A stretch of DNA of 49,091 bases from Candidatus Ruthenibacterium merdavium. GTDB taxonomy: Bacteria; Bacillota; Clostridia; Oscillospirales; Ruminococcaceae. The notes beneath the pieces were generated by a model. That model made no database searches and had not been told where the DNA came from. It saw nothing but the letters and a program-made list of their open reading frames with translations. Positions 39,970 to 48,754 of the stretch are shown piece by piece. Positions within the stretch are counted from its first letter, which is position 1. Every line of letters begins with the position of its first letter. Both the position numbers and the translations under genes were made by a program. The stretch is taken from contig DWWA01000028.1 in assembly GCA_019119935.1 (NCBI GenBank), forward strand, positions 1 through 49,091, read 5' to 3'.

Positions 39970-40767
39970 TTAAGCCAAAAGCATTCTGTCGTTATCCAGC
40001 GCAGCCCCCGTTTTTTGGCGGAACAGCGCAAGCAGTCCGTCCACCGTCATGTTAGCGCGCTCTTCACCCTGAAGCTCCAGCAAAATGCTGCCGCCCGTCA
40101 TCATCACCGTGCGGTTGCCCGTGTGCAGGGCACTTTCCATGTTGTGGGTTACCATCATGCATGTGATTTCGTTTTCTTTTACAATGGCTTTGGTCAGTTC
40201 CATCACTTTTTCGGCAGTGGCCGGATCGAGTGCGGCGGTGTGCTCGTCAAGCAAAAGCAGCTTTGGCGCAACGAGCGTTGCCATCAACAGCGTCAACGCC
40301 TGTCGTTGTCCGCCTGACAGAAGGCCGACCGGCTGGCTCATGCGGTTTTCCAGCCCTAAGCCAAGGCGCTCGAGCCGGGTGCGAAAAAAATCGCGGTCTT
40401 TTTTACTAATACGGGAAAACGGAGAACACCGCCCGCTTGCGCGCAGATAGGCAAGCGCCATGTTTTCCTCAATCGTCATGTGCGGCGCCGTGCCGCGCAT
40501 CGGGTCTTGAAACAGCCGGCCGATATGGCGTGCACGTTTGTAATCGGGCAAAAAGGTCATGTCCTGCCCGTCGAGCACCACACGCCCCTCGTCAGCAAAA
40601 AACTCACCGCTCACCGCATTGAGAAGCGTTGACTTTCCCGCGCCGTTTGAACCGATCAAGCAAACGAAGTCCCCTTTCGCAAGATGCAGGGACACGCCGT
40701 TCAGCGCTTTTTTCTCATTGACGGTTCCGGGAAAAAACGTCTTTTTTAAGCTTTGAATTTCAAGCAT
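39970..40767 (-). CDS. ABC transporter ATP-binding protein (TrpZ-like)
   Basis: A 265-residue ATPase: Walker A GSNGAGKSTLLN, signature LSGGQRQALTL, Walker B LLLLDEHTAALDP, H-loop THNME. It is the energising subunit of the importer encoded by the two genes upstream, overlapping the permease by 8 nt. This ATPase-permease-binding protein trio matches the PF04392-type (TrpXYZ-like) uptake systems that are often controlled by T-boxes. Confidence 0.93.
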   Translation of the reverse strand: MLEIQSLKKTFFPGTVNEKKALNGVSLHLAKGDFVCLIGSNGAGKSTLLNAVSGEFFADEGRVVLDGQDMTFLPDYKRARHIGRLFQDPMRGTAPHMTIEENMALAYLRASGRCSPFSRISKKDRDFFRTRLERLGLGLENRMSQPVGLLSGGQRQALTLLMATLVAPKLLLLDEHTAALDPATAEKVMELTKAIVKENEITCMMVTHNMESALHTGNRTVMMTGGSILLELQGEERANMTVDGLLALFRQKTGAALDNDRMLLA

Positions 40768-41659
40768 GTTTCGAGGCCTCCCTGCGTTTTTTCATCCATT
40801 TGATTTTCGCGATGACAGCCGGGTAAGAAATCGCAGCCGCCACAATCACGGCCGAAACCAGCTTTAAGTTGGACGCACCGAGATTTGAAGTAAGCGCAAA
40901 GGCGGTGATAATGCGGTAGAGCACTGAGCCCAGCACGGCAGCCGCCACTGCTCCGGCAATACCGCCGCGGCGCGCCGTCACCACTTCGCCGATTACCAAG
41001 CTTGCAAGGCCGATTACGACCATGCCGGTGCCGAGCGTTGTATCGCCGTAGCCCTGCTGCTGGGCGAGCAAAGCGCCGGAGAGCGCAATGATTCCGTTTG
41101 CAATCGCAAGGCCGACAACCGTTGTAAAGGCGGGGTTAATGGACGAGGCCGCCACCATTGCGCGGTTATCGCCTGTTGCACGAAGGCTCAGGCCCAGCTG
41201 CGTACCCAAAAAGAGCACCAAAAGCACCCCGCAAAGAAGCGCAGCCGCCGCAGCCGCCGCCAATCCGCCTTGCGGCCCAAGCAGTTCCTGTGCTTTGGTA
41301 AACAGCGTTTCCTCACGCAAAAGTGTCTGGTGTGATTTTCCCCCCAGCACCATCAGGTTAATGGAAATCAACCCTGTCATTGTGATAATGCCCGCCAAAA
41401 TCGGCTGCACGCGAAACACTGTTTGCAAAATTCCTGTCACGAGCCCTGCCAGCGCACCCGCCGCCACCGCCACTGCAAAGCCCAAATACGGATGCCCCGC
41501 GGCGGTACACGCCGTACAGGCAACCAGCCCCAGCGTGAATGAGCCGTCTGTCGTTAAATCGGCAATATTTAAAATTCGAAACGATAGATAAAGCCCCAGA
41601 GCCACAAGGCTGTAAATCAAGCCTTGTTCTGCCGCGGTCAGCAGTACCGAAAGATTCAT
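40760..41659 (-). CDS. ABC transporter permease (TrpY-like, branched-chain type)
   Basis: A 299-residue permease with about eight helices of the BPD_transp_2 family: LGLYLSFRILNIADLTTDGSFTLGL near the start, ATGDNRAMVAASSINPAFTTVVGLAIANG in the coupling region. A Lys/Arg-rich tail (KIKWMKKRREASKHA) ends it. AAGGAGCG precedes the ATG. It forms the membrane channel with the ATPase downstream and the lipoprotein upstream. Confidence 0.92.
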   Translation of the reverse strand: MNLSVLLTAAEQGLIYSLVALGLYLSFRILNIADLTTDGSFTLGLVACTACTAAGHPYLGFAVAVAAGALAGLVTGILQTVFRVQPILAGIITMTGLISINLMVLGGKSHQTLLREETLFTKAQELLGPQGGLAAAAAAALLCGVLLVLFLGTQLGLSLRATGDNRAMVAASSINPAFTTVVGLAIANGIIALSGALLAQQQGYGDTTLGTGMVVIGLASLVIGEVVTARRGGIAGAVAAAVLGSVLYRIITAFALTSNLGASNLKLVSAVIVAAAISYPAVIAKIKWMKKRREASKHA

Positions 41660-41738
41660 GAATGTGCGCTCCTTTTATCACAGGATTTTGTTTTTGTTCT
41701 TAGCTTGCCTGCCTTGCTTTGCTCAAGCCCAAAAGCCG

Positions 41739-42734
41739 TTACTTTACATAGGCGGAAACGTCCACACCGATGGCCTTTGCTGTTTCCTCGTTCACCACAA
41801 CGGCATTTTCCGTGAGAATTTCCACCGGAAGCTCCGAAACGGGAGTGCCCTGGAGCACTTTCGCTGCCATATCTGCCGTCTGTGTTCCGAGCTGTGTGTA
41901 GTTGACGCCTACGGTAGCTAATCCGCCGTCTGCAACCATGCTGTCGGCCGCTACATAAACAGGCTTTTTCACGTTGATGGCTTCGCGCGCCAATACCGGC
42001 ATTGCCGAAGCAACGGTATTGTCAATCGGCGCAAACACGGCATCGCACTGTCCGAGCAGGCTTTGTGCCGCTGTCTGCACTTCGCCGGTCGCCGTTACGG
42101 CGCTTTCAACATAGGAAATCCCCTTTGAATCGAGATAAGCTTTCGTCTGCTCAATCACAGAAACACTGTTCGGCTCGGCGTTATTGTAAATCAAGCCGTA
42201 GCTTTTTACGTCGGGCGTCAGCTCACCCGCAAGGTCAAAAATCTTTTCTACCGGAATCGCATCAGACGTACCGGTGATGTTCGCATCGGGCTTTTCGGGG
42301 TCGCTCACCAGCCCGGCAGCCTGAGGGTCGGTAACCGCAGAGAACACAACGGGAATATCCGTTCCCTTTACTGCGGCAGCCGCCCCTTGCGCGGCATTGG
42401 TCGCGATCGCAATAATCACATCCACGTCATCGGCCACAAACTTCTGACAGATATTCGCAATGGTAGAAGTATCGCCCTGTGCGTTCTGATAGTCGTATTG
42501 ATAGGCGTTTTCACCAAGTTTGGCATCCAGCTCCGCTTCAATCGCCGTGCGGATTTCATCGAGGGAAGGGTGCTCCATCAGTTGAATTAAGCCCACTTTG
42601 GGCGCGTCCTGTGTGGTGGCCTGTGTGCCGGAGGCGGAGGTCTGCACATCACCGCCGCATGCTGTCATGCCAAACAAAAGTGCGGCTGTTCCCACTGCTG
42701 CAAAAGTACGTTTCAATGTGTGTTTCAAGTTCAT
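41739..42734 (-). CDS. ABC transporter substrate-binding lipoprotein (TrpX-like)
   Basis: A 331-residue protein of the ABC_sub_bind (PF04392) family. The signal peptide KHTLKRTFAAVGTAALLFGMTACGG ends in a lipobox (MTAC), so the mature protein is a membrane-anchored lipoprotein outside the cell. Typical segments are VGLIQLMEHPSLDEIRTAIEAEL and IIAIATNAAQGAAAAVKGTDIPVVFSAVTDPQAAGLV. The start at 42734 has AAAGGAAG upstream. A T-box leader precedes it, so the ligand is probably an amino acid or precursor (tryptophan or tyrosine in characterised relatives); not proven here. Confidence 0.93.
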   Translation of the reverse strand: MNLKHTLKRTFAAVGTAALLFGMTACGGDVQTSASGTQATTQDAPKVGLIQLMEHPSLDEIRTAIEAELDAKLGENAYQYDYQNAQGDTSTIANICQKFVADDVDVIIAIATNAAQGAAAAVKGTDIPVVFSAVTDPQAAGLVSDPEKPDANITGTSDAIPVEKIFDLAGELTPDVKSYGLIYNNAEPNSVSVIEQTKAYLDSKGISYVESAVTATGEVQTAAQSLLGQCDAVFAPIDNTVASAMPVLAREAINVKKPVYVAADSMVADGGLATVGVNYTQLGTQTADMAAKVLQGTPVSELPVEILTENAVVVNEETAKAIGVDVSAYVK

Positions 42735-42866
42735 CGTTATGCTTCCTTTCATGTTGCAATGATATGTGTGATACGAGCGAAGATTGTGTTTGTTTTGCCA
42801 TCGCCATCGCTCTCTCCCTTGCAGCTTCATCGATTCGCGCCTCCTCCCTTGGTATCATGAATAAAA

Positions 42867-43143
42867 AAACACCTGTCCTTGCACTTATGCAAGGACAGGT
42901 GTTTGAAACCTGCGGTACCACCTTGATTGCCGGCTGTTTGAAACAGCCAACCACCTTTGTCAGGGTGCCATCACACCCCTCGCCCTGTAACGTGAGCACA
43001 CGTCAAAAGCTACTGCGCCTTTCGGCGGTTCACCCTGCCCTCTGCGGCCCATTTTACCGCCCCGCGTTTCGGCCTCACTTTCACCACCGGAGGCTCTCTG
43101 TGCGTGCGCTGACGGTTTTATTTCCGCATCTTCGGTTTTGCTT
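42867..43143 (-). ncRNA. T-box riboswitch leader
   Basis: On the minus strand a leader of about 277 nt contains the AGAGAG/GGTGGTGAAAG region typical of Stem I (about 43070-43105), AGTAG linker sequence near 43010, the T-box core AAGGTGGTACCGCA (42911-42924) that pairs with uncharged tRNA NCCA ends, and a 17-bp terminator hairpin (42867-42904, arm ACACCTGTCCTTGCA) followed by a T run. It would raise expression of the ABC importer when its cognate tRNA is uncharged. The specifier codon could not be placed with certainty; a TGG in AAAATGGGCC is one candidate. Confidence 0.9.
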
Positions 43144-43149
43144 TTGTTT

Positions 43150-43178
43150 ATTAAAGCACGAAATCAGCTATTTGTCAA
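43150..43178 (-). promoter_or_regulatory. Promoter of the T-box-importer operon
   Basis: On the minus strand TTGACA (43173-43178), 17-bp spacer, TTTAAT (43150-43155). The -35 box lies within the last codons of the upstream CobW gene. Confidence 0.8.
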
Positions 43179-44145
43179 TCCCTATTTTTTCTTTTTGTGC
43201 CTGCGTGCGTGTTTTTGTGCGAATCGGAGAAATCCAGCGCTTTTTTTGCAGCACTTCGCGCAGCCACGCGCGCTTCAGCCCTTCGCCGATAAACACCGCG
43301 CGGGAATCTTCCATCGGCTCAATGCCCGTGATGGTATAACGACGGTCGGTTACATCAAAACGAAGCCAGCTTTTTCCTACCGGCAAATAACCTTTGGCAC
43401 GGCAGATATTGCCGAACACACCGCTGACAACGCCCTGCAAAAATACCAAAAGCTGCTGTTCATGCGCCAGTTCCAGCCCGGTCACACCCAAATTTTCAAG
43501 CCCCGCCAGCATATCCTGCGCAGGGGAAAGCGTCTGGCCGTTTTCTCCTTTGTTCAACAAGCCTTCAAACCATGCGTCATCCTGCTGCGAATAATGCTGC
43601 ATCACTAAATCCGCATTCGGATTGAGTCTTCTGATGCCCTGTTCCAAATGGGCCAGTGTGTCGCAGTCGGCGCCTTCCATTTTGGATACCAAAATCGTTT
43701 CTGCCGCAGCAATCTGGTCGACATAAATTTCCCGAAACTCCGCCTGATAGCGCTCAAACGAATGGCCGTCGAGCACAGTGACAGGCGCTAAGAGCGTAAT
43801 GTGCTCATATTGGATTTGGCGGATATTCTCCATCACCTTGCTGAGAAAGCCTACGCCCGTCGGCTCGACAATCAGATATTCAGGGTCTACCGTATTGGCG
43901 ATGGTTAACAGCGAGCTTGCAAAGTCAGACTTTGTGGAACAGCAGATACAGCCTTCCGTCAGCTCCCAAATATTCAGCTCAGCGGACGAATCGGGCCCAT
44001 CCTGTGAAAGGATGGGCCCGTCAATTCCAACCTCGCCATATTCGTTTTCCATCACCGCAAAATCGCGGCCGGTGCGGCGTGCCAGTTCTTTAATAAACGT
44101 GGTTTTGCCCGCGCCCAAAAAACCCGAAATGACTAAGATTTTCAT
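43168..44145 (-). CDS. CobW-type G3E GTPase (COG0523)
   Basis: A 325-residue GTPase: Walker A GFLGAGKTT (8-16), metal motif CICC (66-69) after LTEG, Walker B LIVEPTGVG, and a CobW C-terminal domain from about residue 230 (AKGYLPVGKSWLRFDVTDRRYTITGIEPM). The C-terminus is basic (KTRTQAQKEKIGIDK) without a histidine tail. It lies 34 nt downstream of the zinc alcohol dehydrogenase gene and is probably co-transcribed. Such GTPases are thought to insert zinc or other metals into client enzymes, so the neighbour is a plausible client (inference). Confidence 0.92.
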   Translation of the reverse strand: MKILVISGFLGAGKTTFIKELARRTGRDFAVMENEYGEVGIDGPILSQDGPDSSAELNIWELTEGCICCSTKSDFASSLLTIANTVDPEYLIVEPTGVGFLSKVMENIRQIQYEHITLLAPVTVLDGHSFERYQAEFREIYVDQIAAAETILVSKMEGADCDTLAHLEQGIRRLNPNADLVMQHYSQQDDAWFEGLLNKGENGQTLSPAQDMLAGLENLGVTGLELAHEQQLLVFLQGVVSGVFGNICRAKGYLPVGKSWLRFDVTDRRYTITGIEPMEDSRAVFIGEGLKRAWLREVLQKKRWISPIRTKTRTQAQKEKIGIDK

Positions 44146-44179
44146 ATCAAAAACTCACTTTTCTAAACAAGGTTCTGCC

Positions 44180-45241
44180 TTAGTCGGCCAGCTTAACCAC
44201 CGGTTTGATCAGATCAGCGGGTTTGTCGCGCATCAGGAACAAAGCCTCTTCCAGATGATCCCAGCCTTCAAAGACGTGCGTTGCCAGAGGATGTACATCC
44301 AGCTTGCCGGAAGCAACCAGTGCACCCAGCTTCTCCATACGCAGACGTCCGCCAGGCATCAAACCGCCGTTAATCTGCTTGTGGCCCATGCCAACACCCC
44401 ATTCAGTGCGAGGAATGGTCACATAGGTGCCGCTTCCGAGGTAGTTGACGTTGCCGATCTTTCCGCCCGGTTTCAGGCACTTCACAGCCGGCTCAAAGGT
44501 CTCGCAGCCGCCGCCCGCGATGATTACTTTATCAACGCCCTTGCCGTCAGTCATCTTCATAACCTGCTCGTCGATGGGGCCGTTTTTATAGCTGATAAAA
44601 TCGGTTGCGCCGTAGCCCTTTGCAGCCTCTACGCATACGGGACGGGTGCCGACGGCGATGATGCGGGAAGCACCGCGCAGGTTTGCGCCGGCAACGCTCA
44701 TCAGGCCGACAGGGCCGATACCAATTACGAGAACAGTGTCACCGTACTGGATGTCAGCAAGCTCCGCGCCGTGGAAGCCGGTGGGAACCATGTCAGACAG
44801 CATACATGCGTCAACAGGAGAGATGTTGGAAGGCAGCAGTGCCAAGTTGCCGTCAGCATCGTTCACATGGAAGTACTCGGAGAACACGCCGTCCTTAAAG
44901 TTGGAGAATTTCCAGCCGGCCAGCATGCCGCCGGAATGCATGGAGTAGCCGGCTTGTGCTTCCAAAGAATTCCAGTCAGGGGTAATAGCGGGAACGAGCA
45001 CGCGGTCACCGGGTTTAAAATCTTTTACCAAAGAGCCAACTTCTACAACTTCTGCGCAGCACTCATGGCCCAGAATCATGTTGTGACGCTCACCGATGGC
45101 GCCCTCCCACAGCGTATGGATATCCGATGTACAAATTGCAACGGCCAGGGGCTTACAAATCGCGTCCAGAGGCCCACATGCGGGACGCTCTTTCTCAATC
45201 CAGCCCGACTCACCGATTTTCAGCATTGCATAACCTTTCAT
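44180..45241 (-). CDS. NADP-dependent zinc secondary-alcohol dehydrogenase
   Basis: A 353-residue medium-chain dehydrogenase very similar throughout to Thermoanaerobacter/Clostridium secondary alcohol (isopropanol) dehydrogenase. The catalytic zinc ligands Cys37, His59 and Asp150 of that enzyme are all present at the same positions (CTSD, GHEC, MLSD). The NADP-selective residues correspond to Gly198, Thr199 (Ser in the reference), Arg200 and Tyr218. It would interconvert ketones and secondary alcohols such as acetone and isopropanol. The structural zinc loop is absent, as in that group. AAAGGAG precedes the ATG. Strong promoter at 45300-45328. Confidence 0.95.
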   Translation of the reverse strand: MKGYAMLKIGESGWIEKERPACGPLDAICKPLAVAICTSDIHTLWEGAIGERHNMILGHECCAEVVEVGSLVKDFKPGDRVLVPAITPDWNSLEAQAGYSMHSGGMLAGWKFSNFKDGVFSEYFHVNDADGNLALLPSNISPVDACMLSDMVPTGFHGAELADIQYGDTVLVIGIGPVGLMSVAGANLRGASRIIAVGTRPVCVEAAKGYGATDFISYKNGPIDEQVMKMTDGKGVDKVIIAGGGCETFEPAVKCLKPGGKIGNVNYLGSGTYVTIPRTEWGVGMGHKQINGGLMPGGRLRMEKLGALVASGKLDVHPLATHVFEGWDHLEEALFLMRDKPADLIKPVVKLAD

Positions 45242-45299
45242 ATTTCAATCACTCCTTTGATTTTATCGCTGCGAAATTACACTCGCAAACTCTGTTTTG

Positions 45300-45328
45300 A
45301 TTATAAATGATTACGCTTGAAATATCAA
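45300..45328 (-). promoter_or_regulatory. Promoter of the alcohol dehydrogenase-CobW operon
   Basis: On the minus strand TTGATA (45323-45328), 17-bp spacer, TATAAT (45300-45305), 59 nt before the ATG. The region 45329-45542 otherwise shows nothing recognisable. Confidence 0.85.
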
Positions 45329-45542
45329 TATTTTTATTTCTTTTTTGCAAAATTTTTGAACTTTTTTCTTAAAATGCAGTTATTTTGCATTATTTTATAT
45401 GATACGGGTTCCTTTACCATGCTTTCTGAATGATTCGACGACATCAGCACTCCTCCTCCGGAGCCTGGCCGTCGTGCGCCTGTCACTTACATTCAGAACA
45501 TCTCACCTTTTCTGTTTTGGCCTGCTGCAAAAAATCTGCTTT

Positions 45543-45974
45543 TTACAATACTCCCCTTTTTACTGCCATTTTCCACCTCCAAATACAGTCAGTTGTTATC
45601 CTTTTTTGGTAAATCGACAGCTTCCCGTCCTTTTTCCAAACCTCTAGAACCATGCCTGCATTAAACCCGAATATCCGGTTTTCTGGATTATCTCGGATCT
45701 CCTGCAGTATCCTCTCTGCTTCTAAAATGTTTATCTCTAAAGCAAGGCAATAGGCAGCTGCTTTCGTTCTTACCACAACGTTGTCACTCTCCAACAATTC
45801 AGCAATACATGCGTGCGCTAAATCAGAATCTTTTTCCAATCTCTTAAAAATTCTTGTCAGCTTAGCACCTTCGCGATTGTTTGCTTTATAATCGGCACTT
45901 AATGTAGCCTCATACATAATCTTTCCGCTTTCTTCGTATTGCTTAATGATATCATCTTTATTTAATTGTCTCAT
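45543..45974 (-). CDS. DUF2019-like helical protein
   Basis: A 143-residue helical protein: KDDIIKQYEESGKIMYEATLSADYKANNREGAKLTRIFKRL, then AELLESDNVVVRTKAAAYCLALEINILEAERILQEIRDN and GFNAGMVLEVWKKDGKLSIY. This fits the HEAT-like DUF2019 family, often found as orphan immunity-type proteins near polymorphic toxin remnants (family knowledge, from memory). The frame runs on for about 20 residues beyond the usual end. The ATG lacks a clear ribosome site. It stands alone in AT-rich DNA. Confidence 0.65.
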   Translation of the reverse strand: MRQLNKDDIIKQYEESGKIMYEATLSADYKANNREGAKLTRIFKRLEKDSDLAHACIAELLESDNVVVRTKAAAYCLALEINILEAERILQEIRDNPENRIFGFNAGMVLEVWKKDGKLSIYQKRITTDCIWRWKMAVKRGVL

Positions 45975-46053
45975 TGTTAAATCACTTCAATCACCAGCAG
46001 TATATGAATCCTTTTTCTTTCAGCAGATAACGGTGGCGTATCAATGCCATTCG

Positions 46054-46191
46054 TTATTGTTCAACGGTTCTTTTTGATAAGTCCAATATTTTTTTGACAC
46101 ATTTTGTTTTGCTTAGAATCTCCAATTCACTAAAATATAGATTGGGTATTTTTAATTCGTCTTCATTTCGAAAGTGACCCTCCTTTTGGTC
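46054..46191 (-). pseudogene. C-terminal-like fragment with HTH resemblance
   Basis: Between two stops the minus strand reads DQKEGHFRNEDELKIPNLYF, then SELEILSKTKCVKKILDLSK and RTVEQ. The LSKRTVEQ ending after a SELEIL segment resembles the recognition part of a LuxR-type HTH, cut off at the end. There is no start codon in frame. Probably a gene remnant; the parent family is uncertain. Confidence 0.3.
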
Positions 46192-46821
46192 TTACTCGTA
46201 ACCCTTATCATAGGACTGAATAATACCTGTTTATTTCAACCGACTTGTGACCTTTCCTCCGAGTTTCTCTTTTCGCAGAACTCATCGTAGGTTCGATCAC
46301 GGCTTTTCAGCACCAGTTCGCCTGCTTATTTTCTTCGTCAGGCCATTCCTTGATGGAATCTGATACCTTTCCACGTTCCGATAATCCTATCTATACATAT
46401 ATCCTTAGGTCTCTGCTATAGTCCTGTCAGCCTGGATGTGCCTGTAACACAACATGGTCGTTCGTAGGGACAATCCCTTGAATTTCTGTTTCCTCATAGT
46501 GCAATCCTCATTTTCGCCTTCATTGTGGCTGTTCGAAGACGTGCAGCGCAAATGTGCGAGTATTCGCCTGACTTAAGGGTATTGGATACCATGAGGGAAG
46601 AAAAGATAAGCCGGATTCGGTTTGATCAAATCCTGGCAAATCAGGCCAGCCCTTTCAAAAGAAAAACCATGAAGAACAGTTCATTAAAAAAGGAGAATAG
46701 AAGGTCGAAACGCATCTCAAATTCAGCCTCTTGTTGCCCCATTTTTAATCAAGAAAAACAGGGTCAGAACAGTTCAAATCCTGCCAGAACCAGACAAACT
46801 GGAACAGAAGATGTGAAACAG
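46192..46821. other. Gene-free stretch
   Basis: No supported gene. A plus-strand frame at 46525-46869 runs through the terminator hairpin and has no ribosome site. The DNA may contain decayed genes. Confidence 0.4.
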
Positions 46822-46857
46822 AAAAACCCCGAAAAACCGCAGTTTTTCGGGGTTTTT
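46822..46857. terminator. Perfect bidirectional terminator
   Basis: A 15-bp perfect stem (AAAAACCCCGAAAAA arm) with a 6-nt loop and A/T flanks. No intact gene ends here on either strand. Confidence 0.8.
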
Positions 46858-47116
46858 GAGCTTTTTTGAGCCAGTTTGAAGTGCAAATTAGCGCTTCGTG
46901 AACTTGTCCGGTGCGGCGAATGTGTTAGCTTTGCTTCGGTTTGAGCGTTTTCCGGAGGCAATAATAACACAGAACCGTACATTTTACAATCATTCAGGCA
47001 AAAGTTTTCATAACTTCAGCCAGAATCCACGAGGAATCTTGCTTCTTTTTTGCTTCTTATCCACGGCAGCTCAGGGCTGTGGAGGGAGTGTAAAGGATAG
47101 AAGGTCATCAAACAGC

Positions 47117-47156
47117 AAAGGCGGGCTGGAAGCGGCAAAACGTCCAGCCCGCCTTT
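47117..47156 (+). terminator. Terminator hairpin
   Basis: A 14-bp perfect stem (AAAGGCGGGCTGGA arm), 12-nt loop, then TTTCTT. Again no gene is recognisable upstream; 47157-47497 shows nothing recognisable. Confidence 0.75.
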
Positions 47157-47497
47157 CTTATGAAATTCCTTACTATAGTGACTTATGCTATCGGCTCCTG
47201 TTTCTAAATCCAATCATCCTTTTACTCTCACAGTATTTAACGCCGCCGAATACAACAAATCACCCCAACAATTACACAGCCTACTACAAGCACTAAGACA
47301 ACGTACAACAAAACAACATGAACTGTTCCGTAGCTCCGCCCCGACTGTATGGGTAAATAATACCACGACTTGAAGATAAATTCCATATAAGCAATCTGTT
47401 CTTTGTGATAAAATCCTATCTTAGGGTGTAGAAGTGTATAGAAATCATATAGAAAGTCTTGGATTAGAATGGCCGAGCTGCGATTATTATTGAAATA

Positions 47498-48553
47498 ATG
47501 AAGATTCTACAAATGAACGAGAAAATTTTCAAAAAGAAACGTAAGGGACTAAAGATTTTTTTATCAATATGTGGAGTGCTAATGGCTTTGCTCTTGACAC
47601 TCTACCTTGTCGCCACAAATAATACCCAAACCGTGATCGGGATGCTTCAAAAATTATCGTATGGCGATAACCCGATCAATTCATATGAACCGTTTTATGA
47701 TCCCGTTAACGGGAAGAAGGACAACGGACAATATCTTATCAGCGAAATTAATTATGATAGTGAATATCCGAATGGCTTTCTCGACATAACCTATCCCGAT
47801 GAAAACAGAGATGTCGATCGTCCTACGCTTTTTTATTTTCACGGTGGCGGTTTCTTTGCCGGGAGTAAGAACATGGGCGACCCTTTGGCGGCAACAGAAT
47901 CGACCTATCTTTTGGATGACATCTGCGCCGCCGGATACAATATCGTCAATGTGGATTACGCGCTCGTTCCGGATTATCGGTTTCCGGTTCCGCTGATTCA
48001 AGCGAACAAAGCGTTTGCCTATATACAAGAACATGCCGATGAATATCACCTGAATATGGACAATGTTGTAATTATGGGTTCATCAGCAGGAGCTATCATG
48101 GCCAGCCAGCTCGGCAGTATCATAACCAATCCTGAATACGCGGAACTGCTTGGAATTACGCCTGCATTGAAACCCGAACAGGTAAAGGCAGTCGTGATAG
48201 ACGACGCCCCCCTCGACTACAAAGCATTTTCTTTGGCAACCAAAATAATTATAGGGAACTATGTCAAAGGAAGCATCTATCTTTCGGAAGAAGAAATAAA
48301 GCAATACGATAATATTCAAAACCTTACTGCAAATTACCCCGCCGCTGTATTACTTGGCAGCGAATACAGACACGATATGGAAGTAATGCACGAGGAACTG
48401 AATAAACTCGGCTGCGAGCATCTTCATATCGACCCGTATATAGAACACGGACTTACAAAACCTCACTGTTTTGTTTCGACAGAACGTACTGACCCCATTG
48501 CAAAAGATGCATTCGATAGAATGATTTTATTCCTGAACGAAAAGACGAAATAA
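47498..48553 (+). CDS. Membrane-anchored alpha/beta-hydrolase (HSL-type esterase)
   Basis: A 351-residue protein. One hydrophobic helix near residues 22-42 (IFLSICGVLMALLLTLYLVA) after a basic start anchors it with the enzyme outside. The hydrolase domain has the oxyanion motif HGGG near residue 114, nucleophile elbow GSSAG near 195, an Asp in DDAPLDY or later acid, and a catalytic His in YIEHGLTKPHCF. This pattern is that of the hormone-sensitive-lipase/carboxylesterase group. Substrates are probably short-chain esters; unknown. The start is uncertain (47498 or ATG 47513) since no ribosome site is evident. The codon use is AT-rich compared with most of the window, which hints at a separate origin. 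Confidence 0.85.
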   Translation: MKILQMNEKIFKKKRKGLKIFLSICGVLMALLLTLYLVATNNTQTVIGMLQKLSYGDNPINSYEPFYDPVNGKKDNGQYLISEINYDSEYPNGFLDITYPDENRDVDRPTLFYFHGGGFFAGSKNMGDPLAATESTYLLDDICAAGYNIVNVDYALVPDYRFPVPLIQANKAFAYIQEHADEYHLNMDNVVIMGSSAGAIMASQLGSIITNPEYAELLGITPALKPEQVKAVVIDDAPLDYKAFSLATKIIIGNYVKGSIYLSEEEIKQYDNIQNLTANYPAAVLLGSEYRHDMEVMHEELNKLGCEHLHIDPYIEHGLTKPHCFVSTERTDPIAKDAFDRMILFLNEKTK

Positions 48554-48624
48554 ATGGAACATTATATATGAAGTTTGTTTAGCAGGGAACCCATGAACAG
48601 GGACTATAGGAAAATATAGCTGAG

Positions 48625-48665
48625 AAAAGTCGCCCAAGCAGTTTCTATCTGCTCGGGCGACTTTT
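48625..48665. terminator. Bidirectional terminator
   Basis: A 17-bp stem with one mismatch (AAAAGTCGCCCAAGCAG arm) with a 7-nt loop and T tract separates the convergent esterase and AraC genes. Confidence 0.9.
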
Positions 48666-48754
48666 TTGTTAATTGTCCATAGGATTATTTGGCATTTGAA
48701 GGCCCACGACAGACGTATCCAGAAGCAAATCAATGATGAGCTTGCACAGAGAGT

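Noticed and set aside
43778-45310. 510-codon plus-strand frame opposite the CobW GTPase and alcohol dehydrogenase
   Set aside because: The opposite strand encodes a full-length dehydrogenase with all active-site residues; the antisense frame has no recognisable motif.
46525-46869. 114-codon plus-strand frame
   Set aside because: Its end is the 15-bp terminator stem at 46822-46857, and composition and lack of a ribosome site argue against a gene.
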